From NCBI GenBank assembly GCA_004843345.1, contig CP039460.1:310001-374000 (forward strand): a DNA stretch of 64,000 nt, in the 5' to 3' direction. A program made the position numbers and the translations under genes. Numbering within the stretch: position 1 is the stretch's first letter; the number at the start of each line of letters is the position of its first letter. Below the pieces are notes generated by a model. The model searched no databases, was not told where the DNA came from, and worked only from the letters and a program-made list of their open reading frames with translations. Below are positions 42,692 through 49,933 of this stretch, piece by piece. The DNA is from Acetobacteraceae bacterium. Its GTDB lineage: Bacteria > Pseudomonadota > Alphaproteobacteria > Acetobacterales > Acetobacteraceae.

Positions 42692-43189
42692 ATGAATAAG
42701 GAAAAAACGAATAAACTGGATAGAAAACTTCAAAAAAAACTGCTCCTTCAAATGAGAGATGTTTATCCTGATTGTTTGGAATACCGTGAAGATCACCCAG
42801 ACAAGAGAAACCCAGAAATAATTTTTAATTTGGCTTATTTGGAAGAGCATGGACTTTGCACAGACGCAATCCGCTATCCTGAAATAGAGACTTGGTCTCC
42901 CAGAATAACCGCCAAAGGGATTGACTTCCTCGAAGAAGATGGCGGATTGCAATCCATTCTTGGGATCGTTACCGTTAGATTGGAGGCTGATACGCTTCGA
43001 CAACTTATTGAAAAAAGAATTACCGATAGCGATAAGACCGAAGATGAAAAATCTAAAATCAAGCATCTTTTGACCACAATCCCGGATAAGGCCCTATCAG
43101 CAAGTGTAAATTCTCTGTTTTCTCAGGCTTTTCCTCACCTTCCTTATGAAAATATTGTTGAGTGGCTTCGTGCACTCTCCGGCCTTTAA
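42692..43189 (+). CDS. winged-helix-like phage protein, unknown
   Basis: 165 residues, AAAGG nine bases upstream. YLEEHGL...ITAKGIDFLEEDGG is a pattern of winged-helix proteins with a beta wing, and a helical C-terminal half follows. It faces the Cro operon and overlaps its last ORF by 131 bases on the other strand. A regulatory role is possible. Confidence 0.65.
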   Translation: MNKEKTNKLDRKLQKKLLLQMRDVYPDCLEYREDHPDKRNPEIIFNLAYLEEHGLCTDAIRYPEIETWSPRITAKGIDFLEEDGGLQSILGIVTVRLEADTLRQLIEKRITDSDKTEDEKSKIKHLLTTIPDKALSASVNSLFSQAFPHLPYENIVEWLRALSGL

Positions 43190-43373
43190 AAATGCCAATA
43201 TTTTTAAAAAGAAAATAAAAAACATTTCCAGAAAGAGAGATTGGAACAAGGACATCACCTGCGGTTTCAATATTGAGTCGAGCCCGAAGAGCACATGCCC
43301 CCTTACTCTCTTCAAACCATAACTCTCGGCAGCTATACGCCCCTTGTGGTAATCTTATGGTAGGACGCTTCAT
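43059..43373 (-). CDS. small phage protein, last ORF of the Cro operon
   Basis: 104 residues, start overlapping the upstream stop by 4 bases, as for the other genes of this operon. The C-terminal 43 codons lie antisense to the + gene 42692-43189, which is unusual, so its end is uncertain. No family is recognised. Confidence 0.45.
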   Translation of the reverse strand: MKRPTIRLPQGAYSCRELWFEESKGACALRARLNIETAGDVLVPISLSGNVFYFLFKNIGIFKGRRVHEATQQYFHKEGEEKPEKTENLHLLIGPYPGLWSKDA

Positions 43374-43621
43374 TTCTCAGTCTCTTTTCCACTGAGAAAT
43401 TCATAGAAAATTTTCGCATCTTTAACCAAGATAGATGCCGTTTCTTGTGGTCCATCTATAAGATAAAGATCTCTTTTTCTTCCTAAGCTTAATGAAAATT
43501 CTAAAGCTTTGATGCGGAGGTCTTTATCCTCAGCATTGTGCATTTCAAGCATTTCTTTTCCGTCACTAGCTAGAATAAGATCAATTACCTTGGTGGGTTT
43601 GGTTTTAGAATGTTCTGTCAT
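43370..43621 (-). CDS. small phage protein, unknown
   Basis: 83 residues, soluble, helical, with overlapping start and stop to both neighbours. Early leftward operon after cro. No family is recognised. Confidence 0.6.
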   Translation of the reverse strand: MTEHSKTKPTKVIDLILASDGKEMLEMHNAEDKDLRIKALEFSLSLGRKRDLYLIDGPQETASILVKDAKIFYEFLSGKETEK

Positions 43622-44073
43622 TTCTTGGCTTCCTTCTTAAGAGAAAAATCCGTATTTTTCCTTGTTAGTTTAACTTTGTTTGTATTGGAGTTTTCTGATG
43701 GCTGATCTTCGTTCGAGTCCAACCATGCGAGTAAAATTTCTACGCGCACGTCGCATAGAGAAAGACGACGCAGTTCCATTGATAGAAATTCAAATAGAGA
43801 TTTTTGGACATACTGGGATGTATCCTTGGTCAGCAGAGACAAAAGTCCGCCTTCCGATTTCAGAGCTTCGCGCCCCAACTCACAAAAGCGACGTTCCGTT
43901 ACACGTACTTGCTCGGCAAGCTTTTGAGACAATTTCTCATACGTATCAGGGGTTAGAAAACTTCCACTCTCCAATTGAGTACGACTAAGTACAACGCCAT
44001 AATTCTTCAATGCGTCTTGTTGTAAAAACGAAATACGATCTTCTTTGGAAGCATTCACATTAGGAGGGATCAT
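43618..44073 (-). CDS. phage early protein, unknown
   Basis: 151 residues, helical, with a basic, flexible C-terminus (KKEAKK). Second gene of the Cro operon with 4-base overlaps on both sides. Possible DNA-binding or replication accessory role is inference. Confidence 0.6.
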   Translation of the reverse strand: MIPPNVNASKEDRISFLQQDALKNYGVVLSRTQLESGSFLTPDTYEKLSQKLAEQVRVTERRFCELGREALKSEGGLLSLLTKDTSQYVQKSLFEFLSMELRRLSLCDVRVEILLAWLDSNEDQPSENSNTNKVKLTRKNTDFSLKKEAKK

Positions 44074-44270
44074 TTCTTTGTGCTTTCATATTCGTCATAA
44101 TTTTTCATGAATTCTTGGACTTTATTCGCCGTCGAAATCAGAAAAGACTTTCCTCCTCGAATTCTTGCTAAAAAATGAGCGTTTCCAGCGGCTTTTCTTC
44201 CAAAAGTCGTTTCTGCCATTTTGTACTTTGCACAAAAATCTTCAGCTTTTTTTAAAAAATTCTCTTCCAT
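44070..44270 (-). CDS. Cro-like HTH regulator
   Basis: 66 residues. FCAKYKMAETTFGRKAAGNAHFLARIRGG matches a compact HTH common in alphaproteobacterial phages. It diverges from the CI gene across an 84-base operator region, the usual CI/Cro layout. It should repress cI and its own promoter and open the early operon. Confidence 0.7.
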   Translation of the reverse strand: MEENFLKKAEDFCAKYKMAETTFGRKAAGNAHFLARIRGGKSFLISTANKVQEFMKNYDEYESTKK

Positions 44271-44354
44271 AAATTACTTTATGTTTAAAATTTTATATAA
44301 AATCAAGAAAAACGTGTAATTTTTTATATCTTTTTAAACAGAAAGATATGTGTA
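44271..44354. promoter_or_regulatory. CI/Cro operator-promoter region
   Basis: AT-rich gap between divergent regulators. GTGTAAT occurs at 44314-44320 and 44350-44356, 36 bases apart. A GTGTAAT also occurs at 48695 and an inverted TTACACAAA at 48645 near the int operon. Confidence 0.5.
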
Positions 44355-45068
44355 ATGAATTTCACAATGAAGAAAACATCACAAAAAATTTGGTCTGAAA
44401 TTGATAAAAGGCGGAAGTCTGGAGATAAAACTGTTACTTGGTCAGAATTAGTGAGAAAAACAAAACTTAGCAGAAGTTTCTTTTATGCTTTGAGAGACGG
44501 AAGAGCTTCCGAGCCAAGCAAAAGTAACATTGAAAAAGTAGCCAAAGCTTTGAATTGTGATCCAAATGAAATTTGGGGGACAAGCCAAAATCACAATTGT
44601 CTTCCCGTTATAAAACAACCTGCCAACTATAAAGCTGTTCCTCATTCTGGAACGGTATCAATCCCTGAATACCTAATTACGGCAAGTGCTGGTCATGGCT
44701 TAACAATTCCCGATTTGGAAGATGCTGAGTGCATTTGGGAAGTCCCTGTTGGGCTTATTTCCAGGCTACCAGTCTCTTCTCACAATAAGCTTGCAATTTT
44801 TACTATCGCAGGAAATTCCATGTCTCCTAAATATGTTCCAGGAGATAGAGTTCTAATTGATCTCAGCAGCGATCGCTTCACACATGATGCAGACTATGTT
44901 TTTAGAACTGATGATATTCTGATGATTAAACAATTGCAGCTTATCCCAAAAGCAACAGGAGCCGTTATTAGAGCCATTTCATTAAATGAAGAATTCATTG
45001 CTTGGGAGCTACCTGTAAAAGAATTAAACATTGTCGGCCGCGTGGCTGGGAAATGGGTATTTGAATAA
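44355..45068 (+). CDS. CI-type repressor with S24 peptidase domain
   Basis: 237 residues. HTH at about 28-50 (WSELVRKTKLSRSFFYALRDG), then a LexA-like domain: cleavage-type AGHG at 112-115, nucleophile in GNSMSP (Ser155) and Lys192 in IKQ. It keeps the lysogen silent and should self-cleave on RecA activation. It diverges from the Cro-like gene and ends in a terminator. Confidence 0.85.
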   Translation: MNFTMKKTSQKIWSEIDKRRKSGDKTVTWSELVRKTKLSRSFFYALRDGRASEPSKSNIEKVAKALNCDPNEIWGTSQNHNCLPVIKQPANYKAVPHSGTVSIPEYLITASAGHGLTIPDLEDAECIWEVPVGLISRLPVSSHNKLAIFTIAGNSMSPKYVPGDRVLIDLSSDRFTHDADYVFRTDDILMIKQLQLIPKATGAVIRAISLNEEFIAWELPVKELNIVGRVAGKWVFE

Positions 45069-45074
45069 CTAACA

Positions 45075-45102
45075 AAGCGCAGCTAATAACTGCGCTTTTT
45101 TT
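45075..45102 (+). terminator. terminator of the repressor gene
   Basis: AGCGCAG/CTGCGCT stem with TTTTTTT. Confidence 0.88.
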
Positions 45103-45174
45103 AAATATCTTCAGATAAAATGTTTATCTCTGTTTTTATTCGACTCTTGTGGCAAAATCAGCTATCAAGGAGGA

Positions 45175-45285
45175 ATGGCCGAAAAAAAGTGGACGGGAAC
45201 TAATCCCTATCCATACAAAAACGTCGACTTAACTTTTATACAGTGCAAGCACGCACCAATGCAAATGGATAGACATTTGCGCTAG
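45175..45285 (+). CDS. 36-aa ORF with strong SD
   Basis: ATG preceded by AAGGAGG, but only one base apart, closer than normal. Peptide starts MAEKKWTGTNPYPYK. It lies alone in the gap between the repressor terminator and the GIY-YIG-like gene. Uncertain. Confidence 0.3.
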   Translation: MAEKKWTGTNPYPYKNVDLTFIQCKHAPMQMDRHLR

Positions 45286-45346
45286 TCGATTAGTTACATC
45301 TTTCTAGGCGTGTGCCAAACACTTTAATTTTTTGAAAGATGAAACT

Positions 45347-45697
45347 ATGCCTTCCTCTGGTATGGGTAGATATTACCCCCTCACAAACGAAGAAATCTCA
45401 CAAGCAGTCAAAGTAACACGTCCAGGAGCATATGCTTTGGGACACATTAACAAAGGAAGTGCTTTTTGTGTGGATTATATTGGACGCTCAGATGCTGACC
45501 TCGCAGACTGTCTAAAAAAACATGCAGAAGCTAAACAATACCCATATTTTAAATTTATGTGTCTTAAATCAGCTAAAGCTGCTTTTGAAAAGGAATGTAA
45601 TCTCTATCACGACTTTAAGCCTGATGGGAACGACAAACACCCAGAGGACTCAAAAGGCAATACCAAGGAAAAATGCCCTAGATGCCCCAAAATTTAA
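45347..45697 (+). CDS. GIY-YIG-like small protein
   Basis: 116 residues from ATG 45347. GAYALG......VDYIGRSDADLADCLKKHA, then FKF.CLKSAKAAFEKECNLYHDF and C-terminal CPRC, form a recurring family that resembles GIY-YIG nucleases (GxY...YIG with Arg). Key residues for nuclease activity seem partly present. Accessory gene next to the immunity region; may be antiphage or recombination related. Confidence 0.6.
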   Translation: MPSSGMGRYYPLTNEEISQAVKVTRPGAYALGHINKGSAFCVDYIGRSDADLADCLKKHAEAKQYPYFKFMCLKSAKAAFEKECNLYHDFKPDGNDKHPEDSKGNTKEKCPRCPKI

Positions 45698-45838
45698 GAC
45701 ATTATAAGTTTCGTGCTGAATAAATTCATCCGAAAATTATCTTTCTTCAACACTTTAGAAAAAGAAAAACAAGTAAACAATCATTGTAATAACCGTGTTT
45801 TTATTGGAAAATTGATCGCCTAAAAACGTCAAAAAAAT

Positions 45839-46141
45839 ATGAGTATAGCCCAGACCAAATACAATGACTTTACTGGAAGTGTTGCTGCAGATATTGCAGA
45901 CAACACTTCCATTTTAAACTGGCTCGCAAGCCACCATAATATAGCGGTTAAAGGAACCATTGTTTCCATAGACGCATGGTACAACTATAGTGAAAATTCT
46001 AAACCTGTAGAAATGCTTTCCCTGAAACTAACAATACAGGATGACAACAATTCCGAACATGAAATTCAAATTAAAAAAATACCTGTTTCTATTTTTCTAG
46101 GATGCTTTAAAAGACTTCAGCTAAAGCTAAACAGAACATAA
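45839..46141 (+). CDS. small phage protein, OB-like, unknown
   Basis: 100 residues. The strand pattern (VKGTIVSIDAWYNY... MLSLKLTIQDDNN.EHEIQIKKIP) suggests a beta-barrel. No clear SD. The 5' part contains a 36-base inverted repeat. Followed by a terminator at 46202-46249. Confidence 0.5.
   Translation: MSIAQTKYNDFTGSVAADIADNTSILNWLASHHNIAVKGTIVSIDAWYNYSENSKPVEMLSLKLTIQDDNNSEHEIQIKKIPVSIFLGCFKRLQLKLNRT
45875..45910. repeat. near-perfect inverted repeat inside a CDS
   Basis: GGAAGTGTTGCTGCA and TGCAG-A-CAACACTTCC pair over 15 bases with one bulge around GATAT. Very stable hairpin within codons 13-24 of the gene. Confidence 0.6.
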
Positions 46142-46201
46142 GATGATTATCCTGAAATAAACTATAGCATGGCTAACACTGCACTTTTTTCTTAAATAAT
46201 T

Positions 46202-46249
46202 AAAACAGAGGAATCTTAGTCTATAAGTCCTGAATTTCTCTGTTTTTTT
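46202..46249 (+). terminator. intrinsic terminator
   Basis: AAAACAGAG/CTCTGTTTT stem with a long loop and T-run, 60 bases after the gene at 45839. The rest of the 46142-46468 gap shows no convincing gene. Confidence 0.7.
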
Positions 46250-46468
46250 ATTGAAAAATAAACTAGAAACCCTTTCTGGACTCATTTTAATAATGCTTGC
46301 ATAGTAAGCATTTATCAACATAAGCTTTCTTGAAGATAATCCATAACGATCTGGGCTGGCACCGCAATAAAAATTTCTTCTGGAAAATGGAGAGACAGAA
46401 ATCTTTTTCAAATAATTTTTCAAAAATAAAATCAACCCAAAAATCTTTAAATGATTGGATAAAAAATA

Positions 46469-46630
46469 ATGGTCAAAAAACCCACAGAACCAGCTGATCC
46501 AAGAGAAACTGTATCAGAAGGAAGACAAAGTGTAAGTGGTATCAAACCAGCACCTAGAAGGCCAACTCTATCAATCGAAAATATTCCAACCAATAAAAAT
46601 GGCCCGAATAAATCAACTAAAAATTCTTGA
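46469..46630 (+). CDS. 53-aa basic proline-containing ORF
   Basis: Starts MVKKPTEPADPRETV and ends STKNS; GGA upstream of the ATG. It runs against the membrane-protein gene 46613-47260 and overlaps its last 18 bases. A similar KKP-type small ORF (47296-47382) pairs with the second membrane protein, so the pair arrangement is repeated. Confidence 0.45.
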   Translation: MVKKPTEPADPRETVSEGRQSVSGIKPAPRRPTLSIENIPTNKNGPNKSTKNS

Positions 46631-47260
46631 GAAAAAGGAAAGAAATCCATGTTGATAGAGAACAATCACTAAACACCAAAAAAGGGCAATAAGAAGCGCT
46701 ACATAGCTACTTATTGTCCAGTATTTTGCATACTCTAATCGCCTAGCATTATCCTTAAATGCCAATCCGGACCTTCTGGCCAGATGCTCTCTTGTCTGAA
46801 GTTCAGATTCACTAATAATTGTTTTAAACGCTTCATCCCCCTCCTCCTTGATTTTAAATTCTTTTGTCATGATTTTAAAAGGATCATCGCCTGCAGGAAA
46901 CCAATCCCTTGGAATTAAGACAAACAAAGCCGATATACCCGCCCAAAGAAGTGGAATAGTCGATAGAAAAAAATACCATGGAAGAGGATTTTCTTTTAAT
47001 TGCGCTAGACCAATGAGAGCCGCTGCAAAAGTAAATGTCCATGTCACAGCAGAACTTCCACGCGAGATATATGCCGTATAAATTGGCAAAATCGCTTGAA
47101 GCTGCATTTCACCTTGACGTTGCGCCTCTATCGCACACCAAAGACGAAACCCTCCTCCGCCTTCAAATTTTCCATATTCTTTTTCGATCTTCGCTATTTC
47201 TACCTTTTCTTTTTCGTCTCTTTGCGTTTTCCTTAAATCTGCTTTTATTTTTCTACTCAT
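46613..47260 (-). CDS. membrane protein, SLATT-like architecture (copy A)
   Basis: 215 residues from ATG 47260 with GGA upstream. Charged helical N-terminus ending with FRLWCAIEAQRQGEMQ, two close membrane helices (about 75-125), a helical cytoplasmic part, and a final membrane helix (about 185-205). It shares RLW..EAQRQGE and the helix order with the next gene. The layout recalls SLATT-type effector proteins of nucleotide-signalling defence, but no sensor is encoded nearby; family assignment is inference. Confidence 0.6.
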   Translation of the reverse strand: MSRKIKADLRKTQRDEKEKVEIAKIEKEYGKFEGGGGFRLWCAIEAQRQGEMQLQAILPIYTAYISRGSSAVTWTFTFAAALIGLAQLKENPLPWYFFLSTIPLLWAGISALFVLIPRDWFPAGDDPFKIMTKEFKIKEEGDEAFKTIISESELQTREHLARRSGLAFKDNARRLEYAKYWTISSYVALLIALFWCLVIVLYQHGFLSFFSRIFS

Positions 47261-47295
47261 TATTTTTCCAGTACATCCGCAACAAGGATTTAAAA

Positions 47296-47382
47296 ATGAA
47301 GAAACCTGCTCCTCCACGCCCTAATCCAATCCCTAAAAAGCCCACACCTGGAACAACTGTCCCGAAACCCATACGGACTTAA
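47296..47382 (+). CDS. 28-aa proline-rich basic ORF
   Basis: MKKPAPPRPNPIPKKPTPG...; AAGGA nine bases upstream of the ATG. It diverges from copy A and overlaps the last codon of copy B. About a third of residues are Pro. Confidence 0.5.
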   Translation: MKKPAPPRPNPIPKKPTPGTTVPKPIRT

Positions 47383-47888
47383 TTTCCTAAAATATAAAAA
47401 GCAGAAATAACGGCAGCTAAAGAGAAAGTTGCATAGGAAATTCGCATTAACTTCTCTAATCTCCAAAGAATCTTTTCTGCTTTTTCTTCATTGCATTTCA
47501 AGCGAATAGCTAATGCTTCTCGAATTTCTAACTCTGTTTCGTAATTATCTTCATCCATTACATAATCAATTTCATCACCGGATAAATTGATCTTTGCCGG
47601 CAATAGAATTGCTAACCCTCCCACAATTGAAATTATAAAAAGAAAAACGCAAAAATAAGCCAGGAAACTCATGGAGCTTCCTTTCAAAATGGCAGCGAGT
47701 GCTGTCATCAAAGCAACGTTCCAACCAACTAAATTAAGCGCTCTATTCCGATATGCTTCGAATGCTTTCCGAACGCATTCATATCTTAATTCGCCCTGAC
47801 GTTGCGCCTCTTTCACACGCCATAATCTCAAATCGCCTTCAGCAGCGCCCACCTCAATTTCTTTTACTTCTTCTTTCATATTCTTCAT
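47379..47888 (-). CDS. membrane protein, SLATT-like architecture (copy B)
   Basis: 169 residues. N-terminal charged helix with LRLWRVKEAQRQGELR, two membrane helices (about 52-100), a helical part with ELEIREALAIRLK, and a last membrane helix. It is a paralogue of the next gene by motif order and position. Each copy is matched with a tiny + strand proline-rich ORF. Confidence 0.6.
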   Translation of the reverse strand: MKNMKEEVKEIEVGAAEGDLRLWRVKEAQRQGELRYECVRKAFEAYRNRALNLVGWNVALMTALAAILKGSSMSFLAYFCVFLFIISIVGGLAILLPAKINLSGDEIDYVMDEDNYETELEIREALAIRLKCNEEKAEKILWRLEKLMRISYATFSLAAVISAFYILGN

Positions 47889-48080
47889 AAGTCATGCTTT
47901 CTTCATCTAATCTCTTTGCCCATATCTTCTCATATTCAAGTTAAGATCTTGCACCAACGAGCCTCAAAATGAATTTTCTTCTATTATTAGGCTGATGATT
48001 ATTGGAAAATCTCAGCCCTAGTAATTCTAGAATGTGTTTTTTCATATCTATTACCAACTTCACCTAGGAAGGATTTAAAA

Positions 48081-48356
48081 ATGAATACTTACTTTGTTGT
48101 ACTTCACACAACGCAACCAGAAAGAACGGAAGAAGTTCTTGAATTTTTAAAGACAGTTGGGAAAGTCAAATCCCTTACAAAAGATGACTTTCCCGCATGG
48201 TTCGTCAAAACAGATTTAATATTGAAAACCTTGAGTGACGAAATCTATAACCGAACATTAATGAAAGATAATTTTGCCATTATTAATCTCCCGGATCTAA
48301 AAAATTCAAAATTTCTTACGTTAACAGAAAATTTTAATTGGCTGGATCTGGCTTAA
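48081..48356 (+). CDS. small protein, SinR/Cas2-like ferredoxin fold (tentative)
   Basis: 91 residues, AAGGA upstream. YFVVLHTTQ..... VLEFLKTVGKV.......AWFVKTD.....LSDEI resembles small Cas2-like or SinR-family proteins found alone in many bacteria. No Cas genes or CRISPR array are present. It overlaps the convergent small gene by 23 bases. Confidence 0.5.
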   Translation: MNTYFVVLHTTQPERTEEVLEFLKTVGKVKSLTKDDFPAWFVKTDLILKTLSDEIYNRTLMKDNFAIINLPDLKNSKFLTLTENFNWLDLA

Positions 48357-48525
48357 CCAACAGAACATTCTTCCCCGCTTCTAAATGGGGAAGAACCACT
48401 TTTTCCAAAAACTTCCCATAAGATTCACGAATGCGCATTTCTCTCGAAATTCCATCTCCCCAGCCTCGAACACTAAAATTTTTATAATTGCACCGTACCT
48501 CAACCGTTTCTTTTTTCTCTAACAT
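48334..48525 (-). CDS. 63-aa phage protein, unknown
   Basis: Soluble, charged, AAAGGA before the ATG, with a hairpin (48538-48554) directly upstream. No family is recognised. Confidence 0.5.
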   Translation of the reverse strand: MLEKKETVEVRCNYKNFSVRGWGDGISREMRIRESYGKFLEKVVLPHLEAGKNVLLVKPDPAN

Positions 48526-48537
48526 ACGATTCCTTTC

Positions 48538-48557
48538 AACCGCTCTTTGCGGTTTTT
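48538..48557 (+). terminator. hairpin AACCGC/GCGGTT with T-run
   Basis: Works as a terminator on the + strand, after 48081-48356; on the minus strand it sits in front of the SD of the 63-aa gene. Confidence 0.65.
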
Positions 48558-48644
48558 ATTTTGTAAAAAGCCCAGAAAACCAAGCTAAAAAACATTGAAC
48601 TCAAAATAAAAATTCAGTTCATGTTTTTCTTATTCTCTTAATTT

Positions 48645-48745
48645 TTACACAAAATTATGTTTATGTAAATTTTTATACAATATCTATTTACTTTGTGTAA
48701 TATTTTGTACAATATTATTTTATCACATCAATTCGTGATGTGTGA
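48645..48745. promoter_or_regulatory. operator/promoter region of the int operon
   Basis: TTACACAAA (48645-48653) and TTTGTGTAA (48692-48700) form a perfect inverted pair. TTGTACAA and TATTAT follow, then TCACATCA/TGATGTG-GA (48723-48745). GTGTAAT here matches the CI/Cro region. AT-rich. Confidence 0.45.
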
Positions 48746-48791
48746 CGGCGGCGCAAAGAAATTTGCATTATTGCCTTGCCGCCGTCTTTTT
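48744..48791 (+). terminator. terminator-like hairpin in the int-operon leader
   Basis: GACGGCGGC/GCCGCCGTC stem with an inner GCAAA/TTTGC, then TTTTT, 30 bases before the first ATG of the operon. Confidence 0.75.
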
Positions 48792-48816
48792 AATCTCCAA
48801 GCTGATCAAGGAGATT
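48792..48816 (+). promoter_or_regulatory. SD-sequestering hairpin of the int operon
   Basis: AATCTCC pairs with GGAGATT; the AAGGAG SD for the ATG at 48821 lies in the 3' arm. With the terminator just upstream it gives two layers of leader control. Confidence 0.65.
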
Positions 48817-48820
48817 TTAA

Positions 48821-49105
48821 ATGGAACGCTCAAAGACAACTGGATACCCCATCCATCCTGATGTCAAAAAACGGATGTATATCCGTAATCTCTCTCCTAT
48901 TCTTCGCATCTTAGTTCAAATCTTCAGCATGGCTGCCATGATCATCATAGGAACAATGTGCGGTGCCTTTATCCTCAGCTTTATGCAAAATCCAGTTGAT
49001 GGGATTTACGCCCAGATTATTGAGTGGACGGCTTTTCTCTGTCTCTGCTGGCTCATGAACTTTTTCATGTCTGTTTATTGTGCTGCACGGAACCGCTTCA
49101 AATGA
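48821..49105 (+). CDS. membrane protein with two helices, first gene of int operon
   Basis: 94 residues; helices at about 30-55 and 66-85, basic cytoplasmic start. Its stop overlaps the next ATG. No family is recognised; a superinfection or lysogenic role is possible. Confidence 0.6.
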   Translation: MERSKTTGYPIHPDVKKRMYIRNLSPILRILVQIFSMAAMIIIGTMCGAFILSFMQNPVDGIYAQIIEWTAFLCLCWLMNFFMSVYCAARNRFK

Positions 49106-49311
49106 GCAGGAGAGACATCATTACAGCGGAACAAGAGCCCGACGACTTCCTGAGATATTTACAAAATCTTGGATCAAGAGTTGTTTTCAGCTGTCACATC
49201 ACAGAACAAGGAGGACAGTTCGTCTGGGCAGGAAAATGGCCTGCTAATGAAACAGCCCTTCTCCGCATCCTTAAAGAATTTCAAATAAACATCGAGGAGC
49301 GTCTCAAATGA
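49102..49311 (+). CDS. small phage protein, unknown
   Basis: 69 residues from the ATG at 49102, overlapping the upstream stop (ATGA). Earlier in-frame codons are inside the previous gene. Soluble, with FSCHITEQGGQFVWAGKW beta pattern. 4-base overlap with the next gene. Confidence 0.6.
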   Translation: MSRRDIITAEQEPDDFLRYLQNLGSRVVFSCHITEQGGQFVWAGKWPANETALLRILKEFQINIEERLK

Positions 49312-49700
49312 ATATCCGTTCATGCCCCTTCTGCAAAAAAGAAGGCGAAGCCATAATTATTAAAACGAACGTACCAAACTTTTTTGTCAGATGTGAAAAC
49401 TGCGCTGGCTGTGGCCCTTGGAACAAGCGTGAAGAGATGGCCATTCAAGCTTGGAATAAAGGAGCGAATCTTCGCCAAATTGAACTAAGTGAAGATGAAG
49501 AAAATGATTATCTAATTTTCTGTCTTCCTCCATCAAATGAAGATGGACGCCTCCTCATAAAAAAACTTTCTTTTCGCCTCATGCAACTTTCAACTTCAGA
49601 TGGAAAGTACAATGACGATGAAAGTTGGCATCTTATCAACAAAGCTGATGAGTTTTTGGAAAGATGGCCAGAAGGAAAAGAACAAGGAATAACAAAATGA
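49308..49700 (+). CDS. Lar-family zinc-ribbon protein (restriction alleviation-like)
   Basis: 130 residues. N-terminal CPFCKKEG...FFVRCENCAGCGP..KREEMAIQAWNK matches the Lar-like zinc ribbon; E. coli Rac Lar dampens type I restriction. The C-terminal 75 residues are helical and not part of the family. Within the int operon, 4-base overlaps. Confidence 0.7.
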   Translation: MNIRSCPFCKKEGEAIIIKTNVPNFFVRCENCAGCGPWNKREEMAIQAWNKGANLRQIELSEDEENDYLIFCLPPSNEDGRLLIKKLSFRLMQLSTSDGKYNDDESWHLINKADEFLERWPEGKEQGITK

Positions 49701-49933
49701 TGAGCTTTCCTTTTCCACCAGCAATCATGGATATTTCTCAGGCAGCTTTTTATCTTGGTAATATCAGTACCGTCACTTTCAACAAAAAGGTTGCGCCTCA
49801 CCTTCGGAAAATCAATATTGCTGGACGACGTGTTGGATTTTTAAAGAAAGATTTAGATGCCTTCATAATGCACGCAGCAGGCGTTGATTTGTCCGAAAAA
49901 CAAGAAAATGTAAATCCACTTGATGCGCTATGA
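49697..49933 (+). CDS. excisionase/AlpA-like HTH protein
   Basis: 78 residues from ATG 49697 (overlaps TGA). MDISQAAFYLGNISTVTFNKKVAPHLRKINIAGRRVGFLKKDLDAFI is split here by motif: ISQAAFYLG starts an HTH_17-type winged helix and GFLKKDLDAFI ends it. It precedes the integrase with a 4-base overlap, so it is probably the recombination directionality factor. Confidence 0.7.
   Translation: MMSFPFPPAIMDISQAAFYLGNISTVTFNKKVAPHLRKINIAGRRVGFLKKDLDAFIMHAAGVDLSEKQENVNPLDAL

Noticed and set aside
46127-46435. 102-codon minus-strand ORF in the gap after 46141
   Set aside because: It overlaps the terminator at 46202-46249 and has no SD or recognisable pattern.
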